The notes under the pieces are model-generated. The model saw nothing but the letters and a program-made list of their open reading frames with translations. It made no database searches and had not been told where the DNA came from. Of a stretch of 64,000 nt of DNA, positions 23,540-35,347 are shown in pieces. The stretch is taken from positions 16,740,001 to 16,804,000 of the forward strand of contig OZ316891.1 of assembly GCA_973895155.1 (NCBI GenBank), given 5' to 3'. Source of the stretch: Marsupella aquatica. Lineage: Eukaryota; Marchantiophyta. The position numbers were made by a program, and so were the translations under genes. Numbering within the stretch: position 1 is the first letter of the stretch; each line of letters opens with the position of its first letter.

Positions 23540-25607
23540 ATCAAACGCAAATACGAGAGAGCCATCCGCCTAGCAGGCCGCCACCACTATCTCCTTAACT
23601 TTCAGTACCCGTCCTAGAGAGAGCTTTACCGACCCAAAGAGGTATCAGGGTACTTCTTCGACGGAGGCAAATACATCGGCTTCTGGGAGGCATTGCTTCG
23701 GCTTCCGGACGAGGTCTTCAATATTCCGGGCATGATCGACTTGCAGCGGCACCACTTCAACCACATCCCCGCTTGGGTCCGGGCTATCATCATTGGCGAG
23801 TTCAACACTACCCGGTCGACAGGACCATCTTCACTTGCATTGGAAAACCTCCACCGGCACCTGCAAAACTTCATGGCAACTCTACCATCAATGACCAGTG
23901 CCGGCCAACCCGTGCCCATACCCGCACCTACACCTCCTCAGCCTCAGCCAAGCCGGTCCCCGCCACCGGTTCCACCACCTCTCCAAGTATGATCTGTGGT
24001 GAATGCGGTAAACATCAGCTTCGAAGATGAGGAGGGTCATCCTCCTCTGAATTGACGACCGCGGGGTACGAACAACCCAACACCACTCCAGCAAGCCCGA
24101 GGGGATAACACGGTAACGCTAGTGGCCCCGACACCAATACTCATGGCAGTCGTGCTACCACCACCTGACCAAGAGGAAGGAGAGATGTCCCCTTCTTCTA
24201 GTCACCCCGGTAATCAGTCTCCGGGTAGGAAGAGGAAGGAGCCCGCAGCCGTATCCGGGTTGCCTTTGGCCACGATTGCGGTAGCCAAGCTGACCATGCA
24301 TCGCATGGAAGACAACGTTCACAAGAACATCCTCCACCCCAAGCATGCATGCTATCTGAAGACCCGGGGGTTTGAGCACCTTGCCTCTCTCCCTTGGAAC
24401 GGAAGCAGGTATTACGGGCAGGATATGACAGAGTTCATTCAGAACTTTGACGAGGCCCGCCAATAAACCCGAGCGCATGGGAGAGAGATGTGTCTCGATG
24501 AGGCACGTCTGAAGATGATTTCCGGCTTACCCAAGGGGATAAACCGGGTAGAGTTGCGGGCTCCTGGGGGCAAGGGAGCTAAATACCAATCATCTAGCTT
24601 CCCAGCCGAGGGGTAGTGGACAATGGGTTCTTAATGAGGATGTGCCTCATCCCGGAGGTAGCAGAATGCCTAGAGTTCCAGCCGTATGCCCTCCACATGA
24701 TGGAACCCAGAGGAGAAATATCGGCCGCTCAGGTCATCCAAGTGGAGAACTATCGGCCCAAGAAGTGGGCTCCTTCTTCGTCAAGAAGTTTCACAAGGAG
24801 ATGGAGCGGAGAAGGAAGACTTTGTACCTTGGCGGAAGGGCGTACTTTGCTAGCCATGTCAAAATCATCCTCGAGTGGTATGCTCATTTCGACCACCGGA
24901 GCCTCCCGTGTCTCAACGAGCCCGAGCTGACCCCGCCAAAATGGGTGTTCCCAGCCCAGGTAAGGCGACCGCAGCCCGAGGCCCAAAGTCTGGCAACTGC
25001 AAGTCCTGCTACCCCGGCCCCGCAACCCGCCGCTGCCGCCCCGCCATGCATACCCATTGACGTTATCACGACCTTAGACGCGATCAATTGGGACAATGCC
25101 ATCAAAGCCGGGCCGGATGAAGCCGTACCCGAAGCAGATACCACGGTAGCCGGGGAGATTCCTCCACCCCCCGCGGTTGTGCAGGAGAACCACCCACCTC
25201 TAGTGGGACCTGCTCCTTCGATCGACTCACCTCAAGGGCTGGATGTGTCCACTCCTACTCCCGCACGGGTTGGAGTCTGCCAGTGCCTGAATCCAGAAGG
25301 ACACAGTCTAGACCATCCGGAACTCTTTGCATAGGGCACATTTTTGAACGGGTTGTTGGGATATTTCTTGCAACAGATCTCTCGGGACACCGGGGAATAC
25401 ATGGCCCGGAGGGTGGCCTACTTCTTCAACCAGGAGTTGGTTGCGGCAGTAAGGGCAGGACATGCGCAGGCAAAGACCGCGCAGAGAATAGAGCGATATC
25501 GGGTTGAGTCTGCCTACCTGAAGGACGAAGTGGCAACCCTGGAGGCTGAACTCCAACAACTACGGCCTCAGGTAAGGGCCACGGAGGACCAGGTCGCTGA
25601 GGCTTGA
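23540..25607 (+). pseudogene. LTR-borne reading frame, 5' LTR copy, N-terminal part (broken)
   Basis: Downstream of the TATA box, several frames in series encode a protein shared with the 3' LTR. They are a segment with YFFDGGKYIGFWEALLRLPD (about 23653-23712), a proline-rich linker (23900-23990), a segment with GRKRKEPAAVSG and YYGQDMTEFIQNFDEARQ (24122-24466), a segment with VKIILEWYAHFD, an Ala/Pro-rich linker, and the start of a coiled coil (MARRVAYFFNQELVAAVRAG, 25401-25607). Frame changes and stops, including a TGA just after 25607, break it. The role is unknown. It could be a gag-like or accessory product made from the transcript leader. Confidence 0.6.
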
Positions 25608-25693
25608 GCCCAAGCCACCTTAAGTACAGGCCGGGCTCGGAAAGGACGTCAAGATTGCGCGGCTCCGGACCAAGATTGACGGTTTGCAGGGGC

Positions 25694-28668
25694 TGTGGAC
25701 TAGCTCAAAATAGGGTATGTAAGAAACTCATCATTTTTTTTGCTTTTTGTACAAGGATAGTAAGAAATACATTTTAGCATTAGTAAAGTACTTAGCAACC
25801 CTAAGTCACTAAGGAAGGATAGTAGGGAATCATGGAAGGGAAAAATATGTTGTTCTAAGAAGATGTAAAGGGGTAAGTGAGGTCTTTATGGTAGGGCAGC
25901 AAATATTCTTTCCTTAGTTAGGATAGGCGACTAAATCGGGACCGGAAAATGACCCAACACCTGACATCTCATTTTTGGCTAATATTTCTCCCATGGGTGC
26001 GGGGAGGTCCCTAGGGAACCCTGAAAAATTATGAAGTGAAGTAGGGTCTCAACCTAGGAATTGTGAGTATTTTGGCTGAACTTAAAATAACCATCTAGCG
26101 GGTCCCGGAGAAATTATCCAAGGGGTAGATATTTTTGGTTCAAGGTTAAAATTGGGTATAGTATAGCCCATAATATCCCTTGAAAGTCTAAGAAGTAGTT
26201 TATCAACTTTGGTTAGTTTTTGGGAGCACCTCAAAGATTGGGAAAAGTAATGCAACCTATAGATATGGGCAAACTTAGATATTTTTAGAAAAGTCAGTGC
26301 GGGGTATTTAGTGCATTTGACAAATTCAAAAGGGAGTCCTATGTCCAAGGATCCCATAACTATGCTCAGAAGTTCTTTTAGACATATGGGTGATTTTTGG
26401 CATGGCTTTAAAAAGGGCTAGTACAAAGTTTTCTCCCGCGAGAGAACCAAATTTTTTCTAAGTGTGGAAACGCGACGACGCGGCTGCGACGAGGCTAGCA
26501 CAAGGCAGGAAGGAGTCTAAGCACGAGGGCGGCTGCGAGTTGAGTGATTAGACTATGAAATCACATGGTGGAAAATCTATGGTGGGCTATTGTTGCTCCA
26601 GCACGAGATCGACTAACTTAGGCAATGTAAAATTGATGCAGCAGCTGTCTAGTAAACGTGATCTCTGCCTGGATGCTGACAAATTGAGAAAGGGCAGGCA
26701 CTACATAGGCTATAGAGCTTGCTGTCAAGGAAAACGTGGATGGTGCTGGCTGATTCACTCCACTGACTGATTCAATGTGCTGGCTGATTCAATGTGCTGG
26801 CTGATTCAATGTGCTGGCTGATTCAATCTACGGGTAGGTAAGCTTGTGCTGAGTAAATTCAAAAGAGAATGGCTGGCAATTGAGAATCCATGTGCTGAGA
26901 ATTGACCAGCTGCTGCAATTTACAGCAGTTGTGAGCTATGGCTACTCCTGAGCAAATCAATCACAATCCAGCCCAACAATTAGAAGGGACTCAGTCATAA
27001 ATCAGAGGAGAAGCTACTGCAAAAATCAGTCAAGCAATTAGTCAAGGAATCATCCTCAAATCAGCTGCACAATCAGGCACGATGCTAAGCTCTATAGCTT
27101 CTGGAAAGACTGGACCTTATGAGGAACTCTCTCAGGTCGACACCTGGTATACACATAAGTGTAAACCGGGACCTATGACAGTGTAATTCGGAGCCCTTTT
27201 GCACAAAAGGGATTGAGAGAGGGAAAATGTCATAACTTGAGCTAGGGGCATCCGTTGGGGCCCATATTTTTTGTGCCGATTCAAGGGAAGGTAAAGCATC
27301 GTTGAGTGAAGGTAGAAACCCAGGAAAAGAAATACCCAGAGATATTTTAAATCGTCGCCATGGGGGGGTCCCGCTAGCTTGCAAACGGGAGCTGCCAAGG
27401 GGGAATGAATACCTGATGTAGGGCCAAATACTTTGGGTACCCATACCACTTTAGTAAGGCTCTAGGGAAGGGTACTTACCTTTGGCCGAAGGTGCAAGGC
27501 CATCAAGTTAATAGAAGTGAGTATAGAGGGTAGTTTGCTTAGGGTAGTATAAGGGGTACAAGTCAAATAAGGCCAACTTTGACTAGGCATAACTTTGGAC
27601 TCAAGTACTCTTTTTGTGAGCTTTCAAGTGCGTTGGAAAGTTGATGAAGAGGACCATAAGTAGGAGCAGGTTTGGAGGTCAAAGCATGCAACTCATGTGT
27701 GGCATATTCCAGGGCTTGGAAGGAGTCAAGCAATAGGTTGTAGAGTGAGCTATGAACTATAGTTTGGACTTGGTGTGTTAGGAGGACTTGGGGGAGGTAT
27801 AGTTGGACCCCAGGTCAAGCTTGGTGTGGTGTGAAAGGAGAATAGTATATAAGGTGGAAGATTTTATTTGTTGAGGACCAGAAGTCTCATTCTTAAGTGT
27901 AAGCTCTACCTTGCAAGTTGGGGCTAAGATTGAGAAGGGGAAGGAGGTCCATGCTTAGTGTGGAGAGTGTGTAGTGACCTTTTATGTAAGGATTGAGTAT
28001 ACAATAAAAGGATTCTTCCAATCTTCATTGTGACCACTAAGTGTGACTAAATGTGAAGTATTTGAGAGCAAGAGAAGAGTCCATGCTAGGATGCAATCTT
28101 GGTCTAATCGTGAAGGGGATGTGCTGGTACACAACCAAGGCCAGGGAGACAAGGTTAAGGTGGAGCACTACTTTGGGGTTTAGAGAGGATTGTATCTTGA
28201 GGGTGGAAAGTACCTTGCTTTGTGTGAGAACCAAGAGGAAGAGTTCTTTGCACAAAGAGTTTTTCTAGAGCTCAAGGGGGTGTGTGGACCCAAACCAAGG
28301 CCAGGGGGGAAATGTTAAGGGGTAACACTACCTTGAGGATCTTGAGGGGACTTAAGCTTGAAGAGAAAAGTACTTGGGGTTTTTGGGTGTTTGTTTAGGG
28401 TCTACTCTAAGGTGACAGCTTGGAGTGGATATCCCCCTTGCTAATCCTTGGAGTAGAGGAGAGAGAAAGAGTGGGAGTGCAAAAGTAGTCAAGGTGACTA
28501 CCTCTCTAGAAGTGGAGAGTTGAAACTACTTGTGTATGGTGTACTTAGACCTTGCATGCACATTTCAGAAGTTTTGTCAATCCTTTGTGACCCTGGTATG
28601 ACATGGAGCAAGTATTAGGTAGTTTTTTAGGGGAAAAGATGCTTAAGCTCCTTGATAAGTGTTTGACA
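25694..28668 (+). mobile_element. Nested insert with solo-LTR ends in the 5' LTR (2975 bp)
   Basis: The sequence begins TGTGGACTAG and ends GTTTGACA, with GGGGC duplicated on each side (25689-25693 and 28669-28673). The uninterrupted sequence is present in the 3' LTR near 43160. TG...CA ends with a 5-bp duplication fit a solo LTR. No retroviral domains are seen inside. It contains a 17-bp tandem repeat (26767-26827) and imperfectly repeated phrases in the last 700 bases. Short open frames are not supported. Confidence 0.85.
26767..26827. repeat. 17-bp tandem repeat, about 3.5 copies
   Basis: The unit TGATTCAATGTGCTGGC is repeated three times plus a part copy, without spacers. It lies inside the nested insert. 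A looser related copy precedes it at about 26742. Confidence 0.9.
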
Positions 28669-28673
28669 GGGGC

Positions 28674-28999
28674 AAGCCATCAGTTGGCAAAAGGGTCTGG
28701 AGGAAACTGACTCCAGGTCTCAACGGGACACAGCCAAGATTGACACCCTGAAGGCAGAGGTGGCGCGGCTTCAAGGAGAAGTCACAAAACAGGCCCAGTT
28801 GGTGGACAAGCTGACGAGCGACACCCAGCATCTGGAGGAGGCATGCCAGGAGACCGTGGAAGAGGCAGACGCGGCAAAGCAGGAAAACAAATCTCTGCTG
28901 GACCAGGTCCAGCTACTCAAGCCGGACGCCGACAGGCTCAGAAGGCAGTGGGATAGCCGCTCCCACTCAGGCGGCTCTGGCAAGCGTGCCAGGCATTAG
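28674..28999 (+). pseudogene. LTR-borne coiled-coil frame, 5' LTR copy, C-terminal part
   Basis: This continues the coiled coil cut by the insert at 25694-28668. Heptad-rich stretches (EVTKQAQLVDKLTSDTQHLE, ENKSLLDQVQLLKPDADRLR) end in a basic serine tail with GGSGKRAR and a stop at 28999. It matches the intact 3' LTR copy (42877-43497) almost throughout. Confidence 0.75.
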
Positions 29000-29892
29000 C
29001 GGCGGAGTAGGATTAGAGTAGAGCTAGGAATAGCTAAATTAGGCTATAGGGACAAGCACCTGCCCTAGTTAAAGCAGCACTGCCATGCTGTACAACCTGC
29101 ATAGATTAGGATCTTCTAATAAGACAAGCCGTTTTCCAGCCTGACAGCCAGCTTAGTTAGGACCTTAGTTAGTGAATCTTCGGGCGCAAGGGCACTCCGT
29201 TCCTAGCCCTTAGTATTTAGTGCACCCCTTGGTAGAGGCAGGAGGAATTTTTAGTCTCAATGTTGGACATCCGCGGTATGTGCGGGGAGTCCCAACCTCT
29301 GGGAGTGAAAGAGTACCAAGGGGAGGGTGTAGGACTAAGCTCGTTGGGCGAGTGCGGAGCCGGGCTCCGTTGTAGTGTACATCCTCGGCCTCGGACCTGT
29401 TCATTCCAGGGCTTTTGGGTCAACTAAGTGTACGCATATGTCTCCTATGTAGTAAAATCCTTTCCCACTATTTCCTTCGTGTAAATCAAGATTGTATGCT
29501 TGTGCGTATGTATATGTGTGAATCTCGTGTATAGGTGCCAACGCTTGGCCAAAAGCACTACCCAAGTCGTGCACGAGGTGCAGCTTGCGGGTAAGTGGTT
29601 GCGAGCCCGGGTTTAGTACCCATACCATCGAATCCGGATCGAAGGCGGACAACACGAAGGCTTAGAAGTCTGTAAGCCGGGGTCGATCCTGCTATCGACT
29701 GAGGTACGTTTCGGCAACGGAACACAAACCATACCTAAGAGGTGTCCGTATATGACAATAGGCGCACTTAGCGCTAGTTTATGTGATTTAGGTGCATTTC
29801 GTGTCTCCCTCCCTGCCCAAACCCTCATATTGACAAAGGATGTGCCTGTCTAAACCGAAGCCCGGGTTAAGGCCTAGGCCGACAACGTGACA

Positions 29893-30021
29893 TAGTCTTT
29901 GTTTTTGGCGCTAGATGGAGGGGGCACTCTACGTGTAGTAGAGGGGAGACATGTGCGGGTGCACTTAGGCAGAATACACCAGGCCCTTGTGAGTTACTAA
30001 CCATTGCATTTATACGAGTAA
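29893..30021 (+). other. Leader after the 5' LTR with probable primer-binding region
   Basis: Directly after the LTR comes TAGTCTTTGTTTTTGGCGCT followed by AGATGGAGGGGGC. TTTTTGGCGC is reminiscent of the region after the LTR in plant non-chromovirus gypsy elements, where the tRNA primer pairs. I cannot name the tRNA without a search. Confidence 0.5.
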
Positions 30022-30724
30022 ATGCCCGTTACTCGTTCTCAAGCAGCTTACTTGAGGAGATTGACCATCGAACGAGAGAGTGCAACCCCCACAAGCTCCG
30101 ACTCTTCAGGTTCAGAGGATTCACAATTGCCTCGACGAATGAACATACCACCGGGACCTTCGGGGTCCGTTCCAGCCGGTCCTGCTCCGGTCCCTGCTGC
30201 ACTGCCACCAGTACCTATGGCGGCCGCCCCACCGATGGCCCGCGCTGTCCAAGCTCCCCCACAAATATCACAATGGTCGCGGTTCCATTATTGACCTTTC
30301 AAAGGGCGTCATGGGGATGATCTGGATGAATGGTTGAATGAGTTTGAAGCCACTACTAAGGCCAATGGGGAAGACGCCATTAAGCTAACCGTCCTCCCCG
30401 AAGTGATGCGGGGAGAAGCTCATCCATGGTACAACTCGCTGCCACCCGGGATTACATGGGCACAATTCCAAGTTGCGTTGCTACAAGAGTTTTGCGCCAT
30501 TGGATCAGAGCAGCGTTCTTTATTAAAAATTGGCTAGCTTCACATGGGAAAGAAGGAGTCCCTGCGGAAGTTCATTCAGAAGTTTCAGAAACTTGCTGCC
30601 AAGATCCGGCCTAGGGCACGTGATGCGCTCCAGCTTACATGGTTCCTCCATGGTTTGCCCACGAATATGCAATTTTGGTTGCGCGAGAATAATCCAATTT
30701 CAATGCAAGCAGCCATAGCGTGCG
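30022..30724 (+). pseudogene. gypsy gag, N-terminal part (capsid-like), with stops
   Basis: It starts MPVTRSQAAYLRRL, with a Ser/Pro/Ala-rich linker, then the retrotransposon gag core: LDEWLNEFEATTKANGEDAI, AHPWYNSLPPGITWAQFQ, LLQEFC and LRKFIQKFQKLAAKI up to WLRENNPISMQAAIAC. In-frame stops near 30292 and 30535 show decay. The frame is interrupted at 30724 by the nested insert and continues at 34357. The product would be the structural protein of the virus-like particle. Confidence 0.85.
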
Positions 30725-30859
30725 TGTGATAACATGGTTAAGAAGAAAGGAATAAAGAAAGTGGAAAAATTAAATTTTTTTGCCTTTGAAGCGGGAAAGA
30801 AGAACCTTAAATGCTAAGCAAATCATTATTGAAAGTCTAACAACCATTCAAGAGATTAA

Positions 30860-33330
30860 GAGAAGGAAAAGAGGCTCAACCGGAAGAAAGTATTTCTTGG
30901 TAAAAAGAAGGAAACCGGACCACAAACCGGAAGCCGTAAAATTGTCTCCGGACGCTATCAAGAAAATCTAACACCAGGTTCTTGAAGTCGAGGCTACGCT
31001 CTTTGTCTTGGGGAAAACCCATAAGCATTGGACTCCTGACAGTGAGCCGGAATCCCTCTTAAGGCCGAACCGGTTTTTCTCTTCTCACACCTCTCAAAGC
31101 TAAACAAAGTAAGTTTTGAGCTCCCGAGTGAATAGGCTTGTCGAAGCAGTAGAGAAAGGAGGCTCTTCCCTTCCGGTTGAGGATCTTAGGTCCGAATTAT
31201 AGGACCATTCTAGTTTCTGTGAGAGAAAGGTATAAGAGAGCCTTGATAGACTCGTGTGAGGTGGCAGCCTACTCCTACGCTTGGAGGGAAGGCAAGGGAT
31301 GTGGAGATTTGCACTAAGGCCCCTTGTTTTGATAGTTGTCTACTTCCGGGGCTTGAGCCGGTTTCTGAACCGGAACTGAACCGGTGGAAAACCGGTTTCT
31401 GCTATATCTCGCTTGCTGGACGTTCATTTTCGCTGAAAGTGTGCTGAGATGGAGAAGGTTGGTTGATATACGCGACGGAGTAATTATAGAGGCTATATTC
31501 ACTTCTAGATCCTACCTTTTGCCTTCACCGGTTCAAATCTGTTTGCTACTCCAACTACCAGGCAGTATGAAGAGTGCCAAGAGCAGTCCTTCTTCCAAGA
31601 CTCAGAGTGGGACTCCAGTAAAGCCTGAAGTACGACGTTCAAAGAGGAAGGAGGCTTAGATCACCATGAAGCCCTTGAGACCCCTCATTCCTATTGATGC
31701 AGCTGAGAAGGAACAGCTCCGAAAAGATCTTACACTAAGTGGCTGTGCCTCCTTGATGGATCTTACTTGGGGATTTCTGAGTGAAGACATGGTAAGGGAA
31801 GTGCTGGCAGGAGTTCCTCCCACAGAATTTCAGAAGACTGCACGAGCTCGACCAGAAGCTTGGACCAAGGCATTCGTTGGAGAAGCTTTTCAGTTACCAG
31901 TGAAAGGGAGTGGCTTCTGCCCCAGAGGAGAGAATCTCACAGTGGAATACTTTGGTGGCAAGATGGATGCCAAAGAAGGATGGACCATCAACCAGTGTAC
32001 TCACAAGGACCTCAGGAACGTGATGACATTCCTAGTCCCCCTCATCTATCCAGAGAAACCAAGGAGGGTGATTCTTAAAGTAGGAAGTACTATCATTGCT
32101 TCCTTCTTCAAAACCAGAGAGGTATCATGGGCTACTATCTTCTCAAGTGTTCTAGAGAAGCAGGTCTCCGCCCTGTCCAACAGAGCCCCCACTGCTCTCT
32201 CCTGTTACTTGGTACATCTATACTCTCATGACCAAACCTTATTCAAACATGAGAAGAGTGCATTTGGCACCAAGAGCAGCTATGTGAAATATGGAGTCTT
32301 GGATCCAGAAATTCAGAGCTTACCAGAGTCTGAAGATGACCCAGAGCCGGAAGAGATCGACTTTCTAGGGCCAACCAGGAAGAGGAAGCTCGACAAAACT
32401 GAACCGGCTTCTGATCCGGCTTCTGAACCGGTTTCTGACCCGGTTTCCTACCCGATGAGTGGCGCTACTACCTCTTCAGCCGGTCTTTTGCACTCTACCG
32501 TACACCATTTTTCTTGTTTATTCAAGGATCTTTCGGCCATCAAGACCAAGATGGGAATCATGGAACCAGTGCTCTCAAGGCTCTCCCAGGTGACTGGTGT
32601 GGCTCCTGCTGACCTTGTGAAGAAAGTGGAGGACCTGATGAAAGGAGATGAGAACAAGGTCAAGATTGAGCAGCTAGAGAAATCATTAGAGGAAGAGAAG
32701 AAGAAGAACTATCATCTTGAACAGTTGCTGCAGAAGGCAAAGGAGAAGACCACAACGGAGCAACTACTCTTCGATAACATTTCTAGAGCTATGGATCACC
32801 TGGAACCCTTAGTAGAAACCAAGGGAGAGGACCTGGTACAGACCCAACTATTCAGGCAGTACTTCATTGATGTTCCCAATCCCCTTCTCATGCCCTTAGT
32901 CATCCAGATTGCACATGACTATGGTGACAAGGTGGAAGAATGCCTCTCTGCCCTCAAGCTTATCCTTGCTGAACTAAAGAAATTCTATGACCTTTCTGAT
33001 GAGGAGCAGACTCAATTTGCAGAGAAAGTCACTGTTCCATCTCCACAGGTGACACCAGCAGAAGGATGGGCTGACTCTCCTGATCCTGATATCACTTCTA
33101 CCACAATTACACCCAATTTTCCACCCATTCCAACCTCACCATTTACTACTACCTTTGGAGGTGTCACTTTCATGCCAAACCCTCTCAACTCCATTGATAC
33201 AGCAGTAGACTCCACATCGATGAAGCCTGACACTTCAACTCCTGAAGAGTAAAAAGTTATTCCATCCGGAAGTTGAACCGGCTTCCCATCCGGTTTCCCA
33301 CCCGGTTTTTGATCCGGTTTCGTGTTTGAA
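30860..33330. repeat. Dispersed ACCGGTT-type motif cluster
   Basis: Variants of ACCGGTTTC/GAACCGG recur many times, with dense groups at 30870-30945, 31350-31405, 32400-32455 (inside the ORF, where they encode SDPASEPVSDPVS) and 33270-33325. The core AACCGGTT is a palindrome. The clusters lie on both sides of and inside the reading frame. Confidence 0.75.
31666..33252 (+). CDS. 528-residue protein of unknown function carried by the nested LTR
   Basis: An intact frame from an ATG at 31666 follows a shorter open frame (31384-31659) in the same frame after one stop (TAG before ATCACC). The first 200 residues look globular (FCPRGENLTVEYFGG, DLRNVMTFLVPLIYPEKPRR, TALSCYLVHLYSHDQ), loosely like the domain found in putative plant transposon proteins. 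Residues about 225-235 are basic (GPTRKRKLDKTE). Residues about 330-375 form a charged coiled coil (KVEDLMKGDENKVKIEQLEK). The C-terminus is Pro/Ser/Thr-rich. It has no retroviral motif. Being open over 1.5 kb among decayed sequence suggests a recent insertion. An accessory or gag-like role is only a guess. Confidence 0.6.
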   Translation: MKPLRPLIPIDAAEKEQLRKDLTLSGCASLMDLTWGFLSEDMVREVLAGVPPTEFQKTARARPEAWTKAFVGEAFQLPVKGSGFCPRGENLTVEYFGGKMDAKEGWTINQCTHKDLRNVMTFLVPLIYPEKPRRVILKVGSTIIASFFKTREVSWATIFSSVLEKQVSALSNRAPTALSCYLVHLYSHDQTLFKHEKSAFGTKSSYVKYGVLDPEIQSLPESEDDPEPEEIDFLGPTRKRKLDKTEPASDPASEPVSDPVSYPMSGATTSSAGLLHSTVHHFSCLFKDLSAIKTKMGIMEPVLSRLSQVTGVAPADLVKKVEDLMKGDENKVKIEQLEKSLEEEKKKNYHLEQLLQKAKEKTTTEQLLFDNISRAMDHLEPLVETKGEDLVQTQLFRQYFIDVPNPLLMPLVIQIAHDYGDKVEECLSALKLILAELKKFYDLSDEEQTQFAEKVTVPSPQVTPAEGWADSPDPDITSTTITPNFPPIPTSPFTTTFGGVTFMPNPLNSIDTAVDSTSMKPDTSTPEE

Positions 33331-33334
33331 GCCC

Positions 33335-33341
33335 TATAAAA
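33335..33341 (+). promoter_or_regulatory. TATA box in the nested LTR
   Basis: TATAAAA in GCCCTATAAAACTTAG, 80 bases after the stop of the 528-residue frame. It is a plausible U3/R boundary, which would put that ORF in U3. Confidence 0.5.
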
Positions 33342-34356
33342 CTTAGTATAGGAAGAATTAGACTTTGAATTTTTGCTGAGCACTTTATCTCATAGTCTAG
33401 TTTCAGACTTTAGCATTACTTTTTACTTTTACACTTAGGTTAAGAATTGAAGAGGCATACCTCTTCAACTTTTGTTTAGAGGAGACTTGTCCCTAAGTAT
33501 AAGAGGGAAAGTTTCCACCATTTTACTCAGACTTGCATTTCACTTGTGAAAGTCTCCTTCTTTGAAGAGAAGTAATAGATTCATAATTTTGGTGATCTAT
33601 GCTTTGTGTTTGGACATTAGTGTGTGACCATTCTTGCTAGAAAATCTATGGAAAGTGACTAGCAATGTCATAGTTAACCTTTAGGCTGACTGGAAATGCA
33701 TGCCTGAGACCATGCAAAGGTCTAAAGATTCATGTTGACTATGGAATACTTATGGCTTATTAAGTATTAGTGGAAGAAGCACCATACGAGAACTCACAAA
33801 TTGCGTAGTCCTAAAAGAGCAATCTAAAGGATTGAATAGAAGAATAAGTTAGTTCGGAGTAATCAGTACCACCTTTGCCTTGACATAGGTCTGAAAGTTA
33901 ATACGGGCTATCTTATATACATCTTTTACAAATTCTTAGATGGTTGGCTTTAAGGATTAGCTTTAGGCATGAGCCTAATTTAGTCAGACTCTCTGTTGAC
34001 TCTTAATCGTGCCTAACTTAGTCATAGATTGCTAAGTGGCGAGAGGAGATGAGACATTTAAGGCTCGCCTAATTCTATCTTTACGCCTCCGGCTTTTGGT
34101 TATTTTGTTATAGTTTTAGAATTAATTATTGCACTGTTGATGATGCAAACATCACAATACCTGAGGATGTATTAAAAACTCCTTCCACCTGACCTAAGCA
34201 TGTCGGTAAAGGCTTAAAATCTGAGATAGGTTAGCTTAACTATCTCAAAGTATATTAATACAATCTTTTAGGTTTCACAAGCTCTTAACGGGAACGAATT
34301 CTGGTTGTTTAAGAGAAAAGTAGTTCATATTTCCTTAAACCCTACTCTATAGTGCG

Positions 34357-35284
34357 CCGAAACCTACCGGGAGTCCACCTATAACTCCCGGTGAAGCCAG
34401 CGGGCACGCCGCAAGAAGGGCAAGTACGAAACCTTCATAGTGACTCCGAATCAGACGACGAGAAGAAGAAGAAACGCAAGAAGAAGAAGAAACATCGTTT
34501 GACCTCGTCCAGTTTGGAGATAGAATCTAGTTCGGATTCGACTTCAACCAGCGGATCCTCCACTTCTAGCTCATCAGGAAGTGATTCGGAGAGCGAGAGT
34601 CGGGACAAAAAGAAGAAGAGGCGGGTTAAGAAGGAGGGAAAAATCAAGCCCCGTGTTCGAAGAACGATACCTGATCCAAAGGCCGCCGAAGCAGACAAGC
34701 TTAACAAAATCACGGATCGTCTCAAAGCACTGTCGGTACATCTCGCGGAAAAGCCTATGGAGAAGAAGAAGCCACCCGAGACCCGAGCACATGCGTGGTG
34801 TTCAAAGTGTTTCCAATCCGGGCATGTAGTGCAGGAATGCCCAAGATGGAAGAACCGAGTCCACCAGGTGGAATTAGATGATGTTGACAACCCGAGACCT
34901 GAATCGGAGTCCACAATGTATTTCTTTGAAGATCCCCCTGATTCGGTGTATCATATTTCAACGGTGGGTCCGCGTAACTTAGCAGGTAGAACTGCATACC
35001 CCTACCCAAACAATGGCAGAAGTTTCCAAGTTATCGGTAACCCAAGCATTCCTCCTAAGCCAGGCATTTGGCGATCCCCGGTTTGTTACAACTGTGAGAA
35101 GCCAGGCCACTTTGCAAGGGAATGCACCAAACCAAGACGCCAGGGGGATCGCCGAGGCACACCACTATGTCAAGTTTTCAAAATGGAAGCTCACTCCACG
35201 GCCAACTGTCCATTGGTAATAGCCGCTCGAACAAACGTAGCAAGACGTAGTTGTCCAAATGATTGCTGTGGAATGGCAAGATGA
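34357..35284 (+). pseudogene. gypsy gag, C-terminal nucleocapsid with two zinc knuckles
   Basis: After the nested insert, a basic Lys/Ser-rich segment (KKKKRKKKKKHRL and a long serine/acidic stretch) leads to two CCHC knuckles, CSKCFQSGHVVQECP (about 34798-34842) and CYNCEKPGHFARECT (about 35089-35133), that would bind genomic RNA. A third cysteine cluster (CQVFKMEAHSTANC) is damaged. The frame ends at 35284. Confidence 0.88.
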
Positions 35285-35347
35285 CAACACCGAGTGGGTA
35301 AATCTGGTGGACGTGGCGGAGCACCCTAATCCATCGGACGAGGCTGA

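Larger units (their letters stand above)
22954..29892 (+). repeat. 5' LTR (about 4.0 kb without its nested insert)
   Basis: It starts TGTGACGCCGCCGG and ends GACAACGTGACA. It aligns along its length with 39519-44389, except for a 2975-bp insertion here and, in the other LTR, a 1460-bp insertion and a deletion of about 350 bases. A TATA box lies about 370 bases in, so most of the LTR would be R/U5 and part of the transcript leader. Such LTRs are long for plant gypsy elements, and they contain coding-like sequence. Confidence 0.93.
30725..34351 (+). mobile_element. Nested insert in gag (3627 bp), probable solo LTR carrying an ORF
   Basis: GTGCG is duplicated at 30720-30724 and 34352-34356. Removing the insert and one duplication puts gag back in one frame across the junction, so the limits are exact. 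The insert starts TGTGATAACATGG and ends CTCTATA, so the 3' end is TA rather than CA. It holds a 528-codon open frame (31666-33252), a TATA box at 33335 and more than fifteen copies of an (A)CCGGTT-type motif. No pol domains are present. A large solo LTR with its ORF upstream of the TATA box is the simplest reading. Confidence 0.8.

Noticed and set aside
26767-26827. Possible CRISPR or iteron array
   Set aside because: Direct tandem copies without spacers, only 3.5 units, inside a nested insert.
30725-34351. Reading the 528-residue ORF as part of the gypsy gag-pol
   Set aside because: Removing the segment with one GTGCG duplication makes gag continuous, so it is an insert and not a native part of the element.
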